DNA from: Epiperipatus broadwayi
Lineage: Eukaryota > Onychophora > Udeonychophora > Euonychophora > Peripatidae
DNA length: 64,000 nucleotides
NCBI GenBank assembly: GCA_028023455.1
Contig: JAQFVV010012545.1
Location: 250,001-314,000, forward strand
Direction: 5' to 3'
This document shows positions 47,930-60,929 of the stretch, piece by piece. The notes beneath the pieces were generated by a model. The model was not told where the DNA came from. It did not search any database and saw only the letters and a program-made list of their open reading frames with translations. Numbering within the stretch: the first letter of the stretch is position 1; each line of letters begins with the position of its first letter. The position numbers and the translations under genes were made by a program.

Positions 47930-48035
47930 ATTTTATTATAGGAAGAAGTTCGAGCGCCAGACCTGCGAGTGCCAGAATCGATCCTAAGTCGGATGTTCCA
48001 TCACCTACGCCAAACCGAGCACGGTTTTACAATTA
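47930..48035 (-). repeat. Short GC-rich tRNA-derived SINE-like fragment
   Basis: This 100 bp patch is much richer in GC and CpG than the rest of the window. On the minus strand TGGCGTAGGTGA (48012-48001) resembles a Pol III A box and GGATCGATTCT (47984-47974) a B box, with CATCCGACTTA between, as in an anticodon arm. The A-B spacing is shorter than in tRNAs, which suggests an internal deletion. An (ATT)n tract borders it at about 47887-47905. The plus-strand frame through it (SSSARPASARIDP) is probably incidental. Confidence 0.45.
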
Positions 48036-48693
48036 AATAATATCATTCCATGGTAGTAAATTTCCGTAAGACTTAATAATAATAATAATTATACGATTTT
48101 TTTAAAAAAAAAACCTCTTCAAATGCAGGTTGAAGAAATAGTAAACAAATCATTAGATTTTTTTTTCCTTTTTTTATTTCATTTAAAATATTGATTAAAA
48201 AAGGGGTTACATAAATTGTTAGCCATCCCATCATTTTTCCTGCTGTCATATTTTATGTCGGTTGAGTCTGCCCAACTTTTACAATCGTTTTATCATTGGG
48301 GTATTAGTTTTTTACTATTGATTTTTCTTCTAAAAATATTTATATATATTTTTTAAATATTGCTACATGTATTTAATTAATTTTGTTTCTGGTCTCCTGT
48401 GAACATAAAATTACATCTTGAATTACAATTTATTTTTTTAAAAAAGCTTTTAAATATCAATTTTATACTAGTTTATGGTGTAATAGTTAAAACTAAATCA
48501 TAATGTTTATTTCATTTTAAAAATTGAAAATTAAAAATATAGATTAGATAGAATCTTACAAAGATAAGCAATGATATCAGTTGTATTATCACACAAATTG
48601 GTTTGTTTTTACATTGCTTGTTTTTACTTATTTATAATTAGTCAACTGCTTTTACTGTATTTAATTACCTGTGTTTATATATGTAATATATAG

Positions 48694-48806
48694 GGTATAT
48701 GAGCACAGACTTTCACACGTCCCACCCCTCTATGTGTTCAAGTGTATCAGTGTTATGAGACAGTATGGAAAGTAGTGGGACGTGTGAAAGTCTGTGCTCA
48801 TATACC
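48694..48806. repeat. Foldback with perfect 32 bp arms
   Basis: GGTATATGAGCACAGACTTT... (48694-48725) is the exact reverse complement of 48775-48806, with a 49-base spacer containing GTGTATCAGTGTTATGAGAC. Spacer and arms resemble the ends of the large palindrome at 52941-54148 (GTGTATCAGTGGTATGAGAT and GAACACAGACTTTCA motifs), so this looks like a minimal member of the same family. Perfect arms in decayed surroundings imply recent origin or selection. Confidence 0.85.
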
Positions 48807-49157
48807 TTATTTATTAGGTCATGTAATATAAGCAAATTGAATATTTTCAAGATACGTTTTTGCTATTTTTATATTATAAAATATTTACAGACATTAATTC
48901 TTTTTATTTTTTATTCCAAAACTTCCATCTATTCAAACATAAATCATCTTTCGGATATTAACAAATGCTTACCCATATTTTATATTATGAATATTGAAAT
49001 TTATAGACAGTATTACAAATATAAATATTTATTTTCCTATTGACATTTTGTTCTGAGCCATTAGCTGACTTGATAAAATGTGAAATATTATTATACCAGG
49101 CATAATTTCGGTTGTGAACTAAGCTAAAGCAGTTTTTACTTTATACATCTTTCAATA

Positions 49158-49190
49158 TAGAGAACGTACCAATAGCTCAAACAAGCTATT
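49158..49190 (+). repeat. Fragment of the 41996-43141 repeat unit
   Basis: AGAGAACGTACCAATAGCTC and AAACAAGCT match the array unit located about 6-7 kb away. Only this short piece is recognisable. Confidence 0.65.
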
Positions 49191-50779
49191 ATTTTAAAAT
49201 AAGGATTTTCTTTTTTTTTTTTTTTGCCATATGTGAACAGAAAATTACATCTTAATTTAATTAATTAAATTTTGTTCATTTTTTATTTTAAACAATTTAT
49301 TTTATCATCATAATATTTAAATCTACACCATAAACTTTAATTATTTTTTTTTTTGTATTATTAGAATGAAAAAATAATATTACTTAATTTATATTTTAAA
49401 AATAAGAAACCAAGAAATTAATTTGGAAAGAGGGAGAGCATGAAAATAATTAAAAAAATTAGCGCTATAGATATTAATTAACTGACCAATCAATTTAATT
49501 TGCTGTTGTTTTTACTTTCTTTTAGTTAATTACAATTGGTCAGTTATTTTTATATCAGTTGGTTTATCTGACATGAAAAACAACCTTTACATATTAATTA
49601 TCTGTTTATCAGTCCAGCATTAACTTTGTGATTTCAATTTATTATTAATAATATCAGGTAATTAATACATTGATTCTTTTTTTTACTACTATGATATTTA
49701 TACGTTTCTTTTTATTTAATATTTTTATAATATGGTTTAAGTTTCATCTCAATTTAAATGTTCTTTTTTTTTTTTTTTGTTAGGCTATATTATTCTGCTG
49801 CCAGGAAGTGTAATTTTTTATCTACGACACAAAATACTTCTTACATTTATAAATCCATCATCAACTTTGTGATTTCACATTTGTTATTAATAATATCAGG
49901 TAATACATTGATTTTTTTTTAAAACTATTATTTATGCTTAATAAGATATTTATACTTTTCTTTTTATTTAATATTTTTATAACATGGATTAAAATTATGG
50001 ATGTTTTTTTGTCTTAAATTATAATGTAAATGAAAATTGCATCTCAATTTAAATTTTCTTTTTTTTTTGTTGCTATTATATTATTCTGCGACCATGAAAC
50101 ATAACATTTGTTTTTAATATACATAGAAAATACTTCTTACATCTGCTTAATACAATTTGTTTTATCATCATAATGTATAAAGCTGCATCTTAAAATTTAA
50201 TAAGCTTTTTAAATTATTAGAATGAAAAAATATCACTAATTAATTTATATTTTAAAATTAAGGACACAAATTAAAAAAGAGAGAGAGAGTTAAGGAAAAG
50301 AGTTACAAAAACTAAAAAGTTTAGCATTATCGGTATTCTAGCCTTGACACATTAATAGTTTTGTTGTTTCGACTTTGTTCGTTTTAAAGTTAGTTGTAAT
50401 TCGTTTGTTGTATTTACATAAGTTGGTTGAACAGATATTAAAAGATGCCAATTTTTTATTATTATTTACTTTTACAGTTTTTGTATTATTAAAACGTTTT
50501 AAAAAAATTCTTTTTATTTTTTACTTTTCGACCATTGCTTATAGTATTTTTATATTTTTTTAATTTGCAAACGCAATGCTCATGACATTTTTATACCTAA
50601 GATATTTTGAATATAAATAGTATCTGCATTATATATATATATGTGTTTTATAGCCAGATTATTGCCGGTTTTATTCAAATATATATTATTCATTGGAAAA
50701 TATGTATTTAGTTATACTTGAATTAATTAGTCTCAAAATTAGAGAATTTATCACTTAGTGCGAATATGTTTTCTAATAG

Positions 50780-50935
50780 TAAGGAATATTCATTCAATGC
50801 GAATTTATAATTGCAGGTTTGACGTTAAAAACTAACTTATGAAGAAGAGTTATTGAACTATTTTAAATGAAAGCAAACATGTATTAATCAAAATTTAATT
50901 AACCAACGAATATATATTTATCAACGGATTATTTA
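50780..50935 (+). repeat. Dispersed repeat family B, copy 2
   Basis: GCGAATTTATAATTGCAGGT, GAAGAGTTATTGAACTATTT and AAATGAAAGCAAACATGTAT match copy 1, about 3.3 kb upstream. The 3' half is missing or too diverged. Confidence 0.6.
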
Positions 50936-52940
50936 TTCTTCCGCTCAAACTAAGCTAAAGCAAAGTCTATATGAACTTTAAATAAATTGATAAAAAGATG
51001 TTTCTGTTATCTAAATATTAACATACTGAATTTCTTATTTCAAAATATGGAAGTCGGATGATTTTTTTTTAATTCTATGGAGTATATATATATAATTTTT
51101 TTAAAAATATGCATGATTTTTATATATCTTTTTGTCAATATACTTTTAGCGGTTTTTACGTTATTTTAAATATACAGATTCTCGAAAATGTATTATTTGG
51201 AATTTCAACATTGTTTACTATGTGTGTGAACATCACTTTAAAAGTAATAATTATAATTGGACTATTGAAAAAATAATAATAAACAAACCAGTTTTAATAT
51301 ACTTTTCCTCATTTTATTTCATTTAGTAAATGAATATACAATGGATATTTATTTGCCAACGCATTATTTATTCCGTGGTCATGTTTTAATTCTTTTTGAT
51401 TCCACCACTGCATAAATTTATAATTGGATAACAAACATATGTTTTTATGTTTACCACTATAGATTATTTCGTCAATTATATATATAATTTTTTTTTTTTT
51501 TAATTTCGTTTATTTTAATAATGTAACAAATTATTTATTTGAATTTCAGAAATTAAACTAAATCAAATATAGTTTTAAAAGATAAATATATTTTTCCTAT
51601 GATTCTGGAATTGACCGATCAAAAGTTTGAAACTGTAATTGAATCTGCTAATAAGGAGTTTGTATTAAAACACGCTAAATCAAGTACTGTATTTAGTTTT
51701 TAATTGTTATTTCTCTTTAATTTTTCTTAAAAGAATGTCTTTTTAAAAAAATATTAAATAGTAATGAAACTTCATTTAACATAGTGTTCATTTTTTATTT
51801 TATATAAATTATTTTAAAGTTTATGGTGTTTAAGTTTTTTTTGTAATAATAGAATAAAAAATAATATTACTTAATTCATATTTTAAAAATAAGAAAACAA
51901 AAAATTAATTCTAAGAGAGGAATCGTACATAAAAAATTTCCCAAATAAATACAGATTAGGGTTAGCGATATTCATAATCCAATTATCTTAATTCGTCGAT
52001 TGTTTTTACATTGTTTTAGTCTATTATAATTGGCCAGTTGTTTTTACATCCATCGGTTTATGCGACATGAAAATAACCTTTATGTATAAATTATCTGTTT
52101 ATCATTTCATCATTAACATGGTAATTTCCACTTATTATTGTCGCTTTAAAATCAGGTAAGATATTGATTTTTAACTTAAAAATATTGATACTTTTTTAAA
52201 TATTATTATTATTTTAGTTCTTAAATTATAATATAAATGAAAATTGCATCTCAATTTAAAATTTCATTTGTTGATTCTTTTGTTTTCGTTGTATTTATAT
52301 TCTCCGGCGACAATGAGTGTTAATAAGCCCAAGTATAAGACTTGTTTTTTAATTCCCGATAAATACATTGCACGGGCTTGCTTCTTACATCTGTTTTAGA
52401 CAATTTATTTTAATTAATTTTCACAATGTATAAAACAGCATCTGAATTAAATTAAGCATTTTAAATTTGTTACAATAAAAATGATATATATAAAGAAATT
52501 TTTTTAAAAAAGTGCTTAAAAAAAAGATCACATTAATTGGTCGGTTGGGTTTATTTTGTTCGTTTTTAAGTTAATTATAATTGGTCCAGCATTTTTATAC
52601 AATTTGATTTAAACGATATTGAAGTCATTTTTTGTTATTGACTTTTGCTGCTTTTGTATTATTAAATATTCATTGAAACTTATTGCTTTTTATTTTTCCA
52701 TCTATTTGAAGCATAGATCATGTCTTATGATATTTTTTTATATATTTAAATTGCATTGATTATCCTCTTTATAATTTTATAGCTATGATATTTTGACAGA
52801 ACGTTGCAATAATATTTACATCTATTTTGAATATAATTAGTTCATTGTGTTACAAATAAGAATAAGATTTTTATTTTGGGCCCCATTCCCTAAAGATTTC
52901 TTTACATAGCCACCTTATCCGGTCTTATTAGGTTAGCTAA

Positions 52941-54148
52941 TTGTAAATATAAGGGATTTGAACAGAAACTTTCAAGCACCCTTCATCTATCCACACTACC
53001 TCATAATACTGATACACATGATCACACATGTGTAGAAATGATAAATAATCATCAATATACGTATTTCATGCTGAACCAGCAGTCATCAGTTGGTCCAGAT
53101 TATCATCTACCACACACACATATATATATATAATCAGTATTCAGTATATATTAAGATAGCAAATAAATCTTCATACTTTAATGGACAAGCTTCAATCTAC
53201 TCCAACCTCCAACTCTTCAATCATCCATACGATTGAAAATCTGATGATGGAAAGTCTAAATCCCATGCTGATGCCAATATTATTGTTATGCCCATGTTGA
53301 CCTCAAGTCGTTCTGACCCCTCATGTATAGGACATTATCCATTTAATACATAGAAGAGGGATGGGCAGGATGCAGGCTTAATATATAATATTTGAAATAC
53401 AGACATTCTTCGTATACCTAGAGCTTAATCATAAATATAGGGTATTTGAACACAAACTTTCATACCACTGATACACATGACAACACACATGTAGAAAAAA
53501 TAAATAATCACCAATATACGTATTTAGTGCAGCATAGGTATATTGGTGATTATTTGTATATTAGTGATTATTTATCTTTTCTACATGTGTGTGGTCACAT
53601 GTATCAGTGATATGAAATAATGTGGATAGATAAGGGTGCTTAAAAGTCTGTGTTCAAATCCTCTATATTTACAATAAGCTCCAGATATATGAAGAATGCC
53701 TGTATTTCAAATATTACACATTAAGCCAGCATCCTGCCCATTACTCTTCTATGCATTTAAATGGATAATGTCCTATACATGAGGGGTCAGAGTGACTTGA
53801 GATCAACATAGACATACCAATAATATTAGCAATCAGCATGGGATTTGGGCTTTCCACCATCAGATTTTCAATGGCACGGATGGTTGAAGAGTTGGAGATT
53901 GGACTAGATTGAAGCCTATCCATTAAAGGATGAAGATTTGATATCTAAATATAAATTGAGCACTGATTATATATATATGGCAGATGATAATCTGGACCAA
54001 CTGATGAGTGCTGGTTGAGCACGAAATATGTATATTGGTAATTATTTATCTCTTCTACATGTGTGTGGTCATGTGTATCAGTGGTATGAGATAGTATGGA
54101 TAGATGAAGGGTGTTGAAAGACTGTGTTCAAATCCCCTATATTTACAA
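52941..54148. mobile_element. Large nested palindrome (foldback element, 1.2 kb)
   Basis: The left end TTGTAAATATAAGGGATTTG and following bases pair with the right end ...CAAATCCCCTATATTTACAA. Inner blocks pair in mirror order: TACCACACACATATATAT / ATATATATATGGCAGATG, TGGTCCAGATTATCATCT / AGATGATAATCTGGACCA, and CATGCTGATGCC / GCAATCAGCATGG. The centre is near 53530-53560. A second, smaller foldback with the same ends (ATAAATATAGGGTATTTGAA at 53443 to about 53672) occupies the middle, so one element appears nested in or duplicated within another. Arms differ by frequent substitutions. The AAGCTCCAGGTATATGAAGA motif recurs outside the right end, as in a tandem array of the unit. Confidence 0.82.
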
Positions 54149-54204
54149 TTAAGCTCCAGGTATATGAAGAATGCCTGTATTTTAAATACTATGCTTTAAT
54201 TAAA

Positions 54205-54485
54205 TATAAAAGTGTATTTTTTACACAAACAATAGATATTAAAAAATATTCACCTAATTCGAAATTATAATTGTATGCTTGGTGTTTTTTAAAAGCTGAC
54301 TTAATAAAAAGTTACTAAACTAGTTTAATTGAAAGCACATCTGTTATTGCAATTAATAATTTGCAGATATCTATCATTAATAAAAGAAAATATCCCAAGC
54401 TCAATATAATCAGTCATCATAAACTATAAAAATATATTTAAATATAAATTCATCTTTTAGATACTTGTTTTAGCTGAGTTTTATA
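54205..54485 (+). repeat. Dispersed repeat family B, copy 3
   Basis: TTTTTTACACAAACAATAGA, CCTAATTCGAAATTATAATT, ATTAATAATTTGCAGATATC and TATAAATTCATCTTTTAGAT run collinear with copy 1 at 47460-47730. It directly follows the large palindrome. Confidence 0.7.
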
Positions 54486-57039
54486 CTTAAGAATCAAATA
54501 CATTAAACATGTATTAGCTAAAAAAAAAAAAAATTGTTCAATAATTTAATATTTAAGAAAATTAAAATAGATGTATTTTTAAACATTAATGTAAACAATT
54601 GGAAATCAAATAGCAAAATCGGGCTATATTGTGAGACCATTGAAGTATATATTTTTACCTGATTATAACTATTTCTTTTCTTCCTTCATTACTGACTACA
54701 TCAAGAACAGTATTTAAAAAAAAAAAAACAAGCAATTGCTAAAGGATTGAGAACCATGATAATAAAGTATAGTTTCAAATATCTAGAACCTTAAAAATAA
54801 AATTATTATAGTGGCAATACTAATGATAAATAATGTGGTTTGTATGTGAGAGCTTAACATACATATCACCCAACTTGTTTTTGACATTTTATTACATGAT
54901 CAATTTATTTATTTATTAAAATGTATATGCATTTACTTATTTATATTTTATTTTACTTATTTTTTAATTTGTGTAAATTTTACCCCATGAGAAAATATTA
55001 TGCCAGCATCATATGTCAGTATGATTCCAATAGACATCATGTTAAAAAATTGTGGAAATCTTATGAAAAAATTTACATTTTGAAGGCTATGAATATGAGG
55101 CATGGATAATCGAAAATTCTTCTCTACTAACAATTATAAATGTTTTTTTGTTCAATTTAAAATTGTATCTGTGGTTAAATAAAATTGTACATGGTGATGA
55201 TAAACTTCAATCAACAGAGAGAAGATATAGTGATCACATTAATGCAAAAAACTGTAAATTTTTGTAAGGTTGGCAGGTTTTATAGCAATTATTATTATAC
55301 ATGAATCATTTCATCCCATTACTTTTGATACTACAAAGGATTAGACATCTACATGCTAAAAATAAATGCATAATTAAATGCAGGATAAAAAAAAGAAAAT
55401 ATAAAAAAAGACTAAGCAAATTTGTTAAATTATACCTTTACTAAGTACAATTTATTAAAAAACAAGCAAATTAATATGCATATGAAAAATAAAGTAATTT
55501 GAAATAAATGTGATTCTAAGTTGTAGGCTGGTAAAAAAAGTAATATATATATATATAATCTTGAATTATAATATGAAAAATAATCTTATGTAATCTTATG
55601 GCTGGGCTCGATGTTTGTCAAGCCTTATTTATATGATCAAATATGTAAATTTTAAATTTTAATTGACAATAATTGAAATATATTAAATCAATGTATTATA
55701 TGAGTGGTATGTTATCTAGTTGCCAAATTTTATTTTAAATAAATATTATCAATAAATCTCCTGAGAGTGATAAAGTCTCAGACTGTTCAAGATATGCTAA
55801 GTCCTGTGCCAGTAAGTGTACGAGATTTTCATATGCAGTTTGCCAGATGGATTAATTTTTAACAATATTAAAATAATAATTTATTAGTGTTATTATTAAT
55901 TTATAAGTATAGAAATATTTGATATTGTATTATTATCGAGTAATAATCAAAAGATTTAAAATTACAATTATTCTAAATTAATCTCTGTAATTAATCCTTA
56001 AGCATATTTTTAAAACAGACAAAACTCTCTATACATATTGCAACTCATTGAAATGGTGATCATGTGATGTTTATTGGCTAAAAACATATTTTTATTGTGA
56101 TTTAAAATAATTTTGAACAGCTTGGTTAGTTATCACTAATGAATATAGTATGCACATACCAAGTTTTAATTGATCTATTTTTTTTTTTTACAACAATTCC
56201 ATTTGATAGGTATAAAATAACCTAACAGTTTGTGGGTGGGGTGGGGGGACATTAAAAAAACAAGAGAAGAGATAACAACATCTGAGCTATAACAAAATTT
56301 AAGACCAAGAAGAAGCTAAAAATAAATAACACTGGATTTGAATTTGAACCAAATTTAAATAATCAATTATATTTTGACTTATAAAAAAATGGAGTAGAGA
56401 ATTCCACTTCCTTGCATACATCTGACCTACTGATCTATCAATTGATGATCATCAGAATTTCACATTGGAAAAGAATGTGAACCATTTTGAAAAACAAATA
56501 CTTAGTTCAAAGAGACTTCAGGTTTAAAACCAGACAAGAGATCGTAAGCACAAATTTTTATTCTATATATTACTACAATTTTAATTATAATAGTCATTAT
56601 GTACATTTAAAGATTAATAATGATTTGTTTGGAATGGCAAGAAGAAAGAAAAGAAAAATATTCTGTGCGTTGTTCGTTTATAAAATAAATATGAAGTACT
56701 TTTTGCCTTTATACCAAACATAATAGAAAACAGATTAAAAGAAATTAGAATAAAACCATTCGAATTTAAATTAAAAAAAAATGAAATCTACTTTAAATTT
56801 AGGATATTAAAATTTACATATTATTGCAAGGTTTACTTACAATCTTATAAACATAATTTATTCAAATACAAGAGCAAAACAATATATATATATATAAGTT
56901 TATAATATGTAAACTATTATATTTTTTATACATTCGTGTATATATATATGCGTATATTTAACTCAAGCATTAAAATCTTAAGTTAGATAAATAGCTACTT
57001 AAATAGTTGCTAATTAAATTAAAACAATTCTTTTTCATA
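54486..57039. other. AT-rich DNA, no gene seen
   Basis: Short frames at 54921-55109 and 56487-56723 look like chance frames. A G-rich patch (GTGGGTGGGGTGGGGGGA, about 56233-56250) and (TA)n tracts near 55541-55555 and 56881-56896 are present. Confidence 0.5.
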
Positions 57040-57720
57040 TATATATAGTAACTGGACTGGCACTTCCAATCCCTCTGTCGGTTGATTTATTTCCTGATGA
57101 GCATATTGTAGGAAAGAAAGTATGATCAATTACCAAATGATAACATGCCCCCGCCCCAACAATATTTCCTACTCATCAGAGGATGTAGCATTAAAGAGAC
57201 TGAAAGCATCTAGATATTTATCTATTTAGTTTCCCAAACGATGCCACTAGAGTTCCAGCTTACTACAACCCTACTCACCCAAATCAAGTTATGCCAGACT
57301 TAGCTCAGGAAACATGAGATTCTTGTGAGCAAGTGCAATAGAAAATGGATGATATGAAATGAGATAATTATTTTATATAACAATAATTTATTTCAATAAC
57401 AGTATTTGGATGATGCTCTTTCTAGTAATTCACTGCAGTTCAGGTTTCATAGATCAGCTAGTTCATTATTTTGGTAATTTCTCTGATGCCTGCTCCCATC
57501 ATTGTTGATCCTCCAGTGTTCATCCTTGATATTCAATCATTATGTTTTGGAAGCATTCACGTAGTAGGGATTTATTTAGATATTCGTATGTACATCACGG
57601 CTATCTCCCCTATCATTTCTCAATTTTAATTTCCCCTTGGTGAATCTAGATTCTTTTCATGTGCACATATATTTAATTGTGTAGGCATGGCTATCACTTC
57701 CTATTGCCAAATACTTTTAG
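57040..57720. other. More complex, possibly repeat-derived segment
   Basis: Base composition is clearly less AT-biased here. The patch at 57045-57330 contains CTGGACTGGCACTTCCAATC and a partly inverted pair (CCTGATGAG...TAGGAAAG and TTTCCTACTCATCAG). The patch at 57490-57670 could be an old retroelement fragment, but no motif is readable in six frames. Confidence 0.3.
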
Positions 57721-57774
57721 GTAAGTTATATGGATTCATCCTTTTATTTCATCATTTAGATGCCAATAATTCTA

Positions 57775-58125
57775 TTTGAATCTACAGATTAAGACATTCA
57801 TGTATATAAATACATATTTAATAGAAGTATATTTTTAATCCAGGTATATAGATGTAGATTCAAGTCATTCACCTATATAAATACATATTTAATAGAAGCA
57901 TATTTTTAATTCAGGTATATAGATGCAGATTCAAGTTATATAAGCATATCTTTAATTTAGGTATATGGACACAGATTTAAGTCATTCACGTATATAAATA
58001 CATAATTAATAGAAGCATATTTTTATTTCAGGTATATAGCTGCAAATTCAAGTTATTTATTATATAAGCCCATCTTTAAGCCATTCATTATATAAGCACA
58101 TCTTTAACAGGTATATGGATGCAGA
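57775..58125 (+). repeat. Imperfect minisatellite, about 72 bp and 45 bp subunits
   Basis: Units with TATATAAATACATATTTAATAG, then GCATATTTTTAATTCAGGT, then ATATAGATGCAGATTCAAGT start near 57802, 57874 and 57991; shorter units lacking the first block (TATATAAGCATATCTTTAAT) are interspersed. About five to six units in all. No frame is conserved. Confidence 0.8.
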
Positions 58126-60669
58126 TTTAAACATATTAACTCTTTCTTAGTAAACATATTTTATCATTCTGTAAATTAATTATTTTATTTTTGTAAATTA
58201 ATCATTTTAAATAACTATATTTTTCATTTTATCTTTTCAATCCACAATAATGACAATTATATTATACTACAATAGTTTCAGATTTTATTTATAGTTCTCT
58301 TACCTTTAAATTTATCTGTTAGCAGTTTATTTCCAGTAAATCTTCACATAAAAAGGGGATTGATCTTAGGACTGAATGGTATACATTTTCTTTTGGTGGT
58401 TACCTAGGCATTACTTGTCAAATTCATGGCTTCTTCATGATGTGAGAAGAGAGAGAAAGCTATTCTTGTTAACCAAGTTTTCTTGTGTTTTCCATATTAG
58501 TAATCTGCCTCTTCATCTTGCAGTTTTTACAGTAAATATAGGTTTCTTCTTAGATTGACGTCTCCACGGCTCCAAGCTCAGTTGGTCCACTTTTACTAAA
58601 CTGGATTTAGCTGCATAGCAATGACAATGATTATCTCACTAGTAATTAATTAACTCACTTCTGAACAACTGAATGCTTTAACAATTGTCTGATTTCTTTA
58701 TTACTCTCTTGCTTCCTGCACTTTTCTTATCAATATTTCTTATTAGTTTGTTGTTCATAACATGTCATCTTCCACTGCCTAGAGCAAGAAAATGAAGCTA
58801 CCTTGTTTATATTGCAATTCGTAAACATTCAGCTCAACAAGAAAAAAATTATACATTGGTAACATTTGAAACCACCGAGTTTAATAATAAAAATTTATTA
58901 ATTAGATGTCATTTAATTTCCAATTTTAAATATTGATTTTATAACTGCATCAGGTTTTAATCAAACTATTTCGAAATGAAAAGGGATGGGGGATTAACTT
59001 TAGGATATATGAAACGTGTCTGTTTCATTATATATATATGAATTATTTGACTAATATTATTAATCAAGATGTGTACATGGAGATATCCCCAGGTCAATAT
59101 CACACATTAGTAACTAAAACAAAGGAAATGGGATTTAGAATTCAATTACAAATTATAATTATTTCAACAATAGGAGAATATTAAATCATGAAAAGCAAAT
59201 ATTATACATGCTACTGGAAGTAGACTCCAGTATAAAAACTAAATAAAATAATTTCAAGTTAATCCTATCTTTTGCTAAGGAACTAACCACTACACTCATT
59301 TGTTCTGCTGTGCTCAAATTCTGAACATCTCAAAAGAAGATGGATCAAAAATTTTAAAGAATTTCTTTGTGATAGAAATTTAATTATGAAAGAACTACAA
59401 TTTCATCCAATAAAAAGAGTAAATAAATTACTCTTTAATATTATTAATTATATAAATTTATAATATCATTGTAAACTGAAATTCTAATGAAGAGTAATTT
59501 ATTCAAAAACATATAAAAATTGAAACTCAAATATTTTAAGAAGACAAAAATTATTAAAAATGCATCTTAGCTAAATAGCACTCGTCATAGATTAAAATGC
59601 TAATGTTTTAATCAAAGTTAATGTAATTATTTAATAATACAAAATGCCTAAAATATATATGTATTTCATAGACATAATTTTCAATGAGGATTCAAGTGGT
59701 AGCAAAGTAACCTGGAGAAGATCCTGACTTCACATGACAGGAGGAATTATAAGCAACAGAATATTTGTATTGTCTTTCCGATTGATGATAAACAAGGAAC
59801 TTAGGACATCATTGATGAACATTCTTATATTTGTGTGTTATATACTTTGACATCTAAATTTTATTTCCTTTATTTCCAAAATTGTTTATGATATGAGTGC
59901 TCCATTTAAGAAAATTATTTAGATGAGGAGAAATAGATCATTATGCTAAACATTTAAATTTTTTAAAATAAAATTTAGGTCTTCCATTTAAGAAAAGTGA
60001 CAAACCAGGGTTTTACTTTCTTCATAATGGACCTATTTATGACAAATGTAGTTTCGTTTATTAGTAATTTAAATAATATAACATTTTGTTTACTATTTTT
60101 TGCATATATTACTAACATCCTTGAATGAAAAGCTTTTATTTCACAATGACCACAAGTAGAGGAAGTTATTTATAAAATTGGAATTGCTTCACAAGGATCT
60201 TACAATTTAAACCATTATCGATACACATAATATTAAATTAAGACTTAGTTAGTTAGAAACATTATAATTTTGAAATCCTAAAATTTTGATTATAATTTTA
60301 TAAATTATTGAATATGTTTGTGTCATGATGTATATTACTATTATGGGAATATGGGAAATAACTATTTAACTTAATGTTATAAAGAATAGAAATATATGCA
60401 AACACATGTTATAATATTTTTTTTTTTTACCTTATTACATGAAATTCAGTTATATTGTTATCTTTTAATAAATATGTTAAAAGTTTGTTTTAAACTCAAA
60501 GAGGTCTCTTATTTATTTGACTTTAAATATTTTATGAAGCAAAATATTGGTGAATACACATACTCACATGTATATATCATAACAATTTTACATCTTAACA
60601 TTGTAAATAAATTATTTATAAAACAAAATATTACACTAATTACTACTATGGAATATTGATAGAAATTCC
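58126..60669. other. Intergenic DNA, no gene seen
   Basis: The patch at 58320-58820 is less AT-rich, with a 60-codon plus frame at 58376-58558 that I do not recognise. The remainder is AT-rich with small direct and inverted motifs only. Confidence 0.5.
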
Positions 60670-60929
60670 TGAAGAGGGTTAAATGCAACATCTGCCCTGA
60701 GTTTGGATTCTGAGCAAAACGGAACCACCAATGAAGGTGTAGATCGGATGAATCAGTCTAGATTACATCGGTATTGAATAATTTGATTTTAAATTATCTT
60801 GTTTAATATAGATTTAATTTTAGATTATAAATACATGGTTTCATCCATGGAAGTCTATAAAAAGACCTTGGGTCTGACTATAGTTAGATGAGACCACTTT
60901 GATTACCTAAAAAGGACCGCACTGTTACA
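60670..60929 (+). mobile_element. Weak candidate solo LTR
   Basis: A segment of mixed composition begins TGAAGAGGG and ends CTGTTACA. It contains a TATA-like TCTATAAAAAG at about 60855 preceded by CCATGGAAG and followed by GGACCGCACTG. This fits the TG...CA outline and internal promoter of an LTR of about 260 bp. No target duplication or second LTR is visible, so the call is tentative. Confidence 0.2.

Larger units (their letters stand above)
48380..52720 (+). repeat. Degenerate long-period tandem duplication domain
   Basis: A block series recurs: GTGAACA...AAATTACATCTT, then AATTTATATTTTAAAAATAAG, then a GAGAGAG...TTAGCGCTAT-like stretch, then TTAATTACAATTGGTCAGTT with a following TTATCTGACATGAA, then ATTAATAATATCAGGTAAT, then a TATTCTG...GAAGTGT...ACTTCTTACAT stretch. 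Related blocks sit near 48420-48660, 49225-49840, 49860-50420, 51800-52160 and 52300-52620. The clearest offset (49364 to 50221) is about 857 bp. The order is conserved, but copies are badly eroded. Confidence 0.55.

Noticed and set aside
47818-48036. Plus-strand 72-codon frame ending in an Arg/Ser/Pro-rich stretch
   Set aside because: The Arg/Ser/Pro part is explained by a GC-rich tRNA-derived fragment on the other strand, and the Tyr run by an (ATT)n microsatellite.
53741-53923. Minus-strand 60-codon frame inside the palindrome
   Set aside because: The mirrored copy in the other arm does not keep the frame, so it is a chance frame in a repeat.
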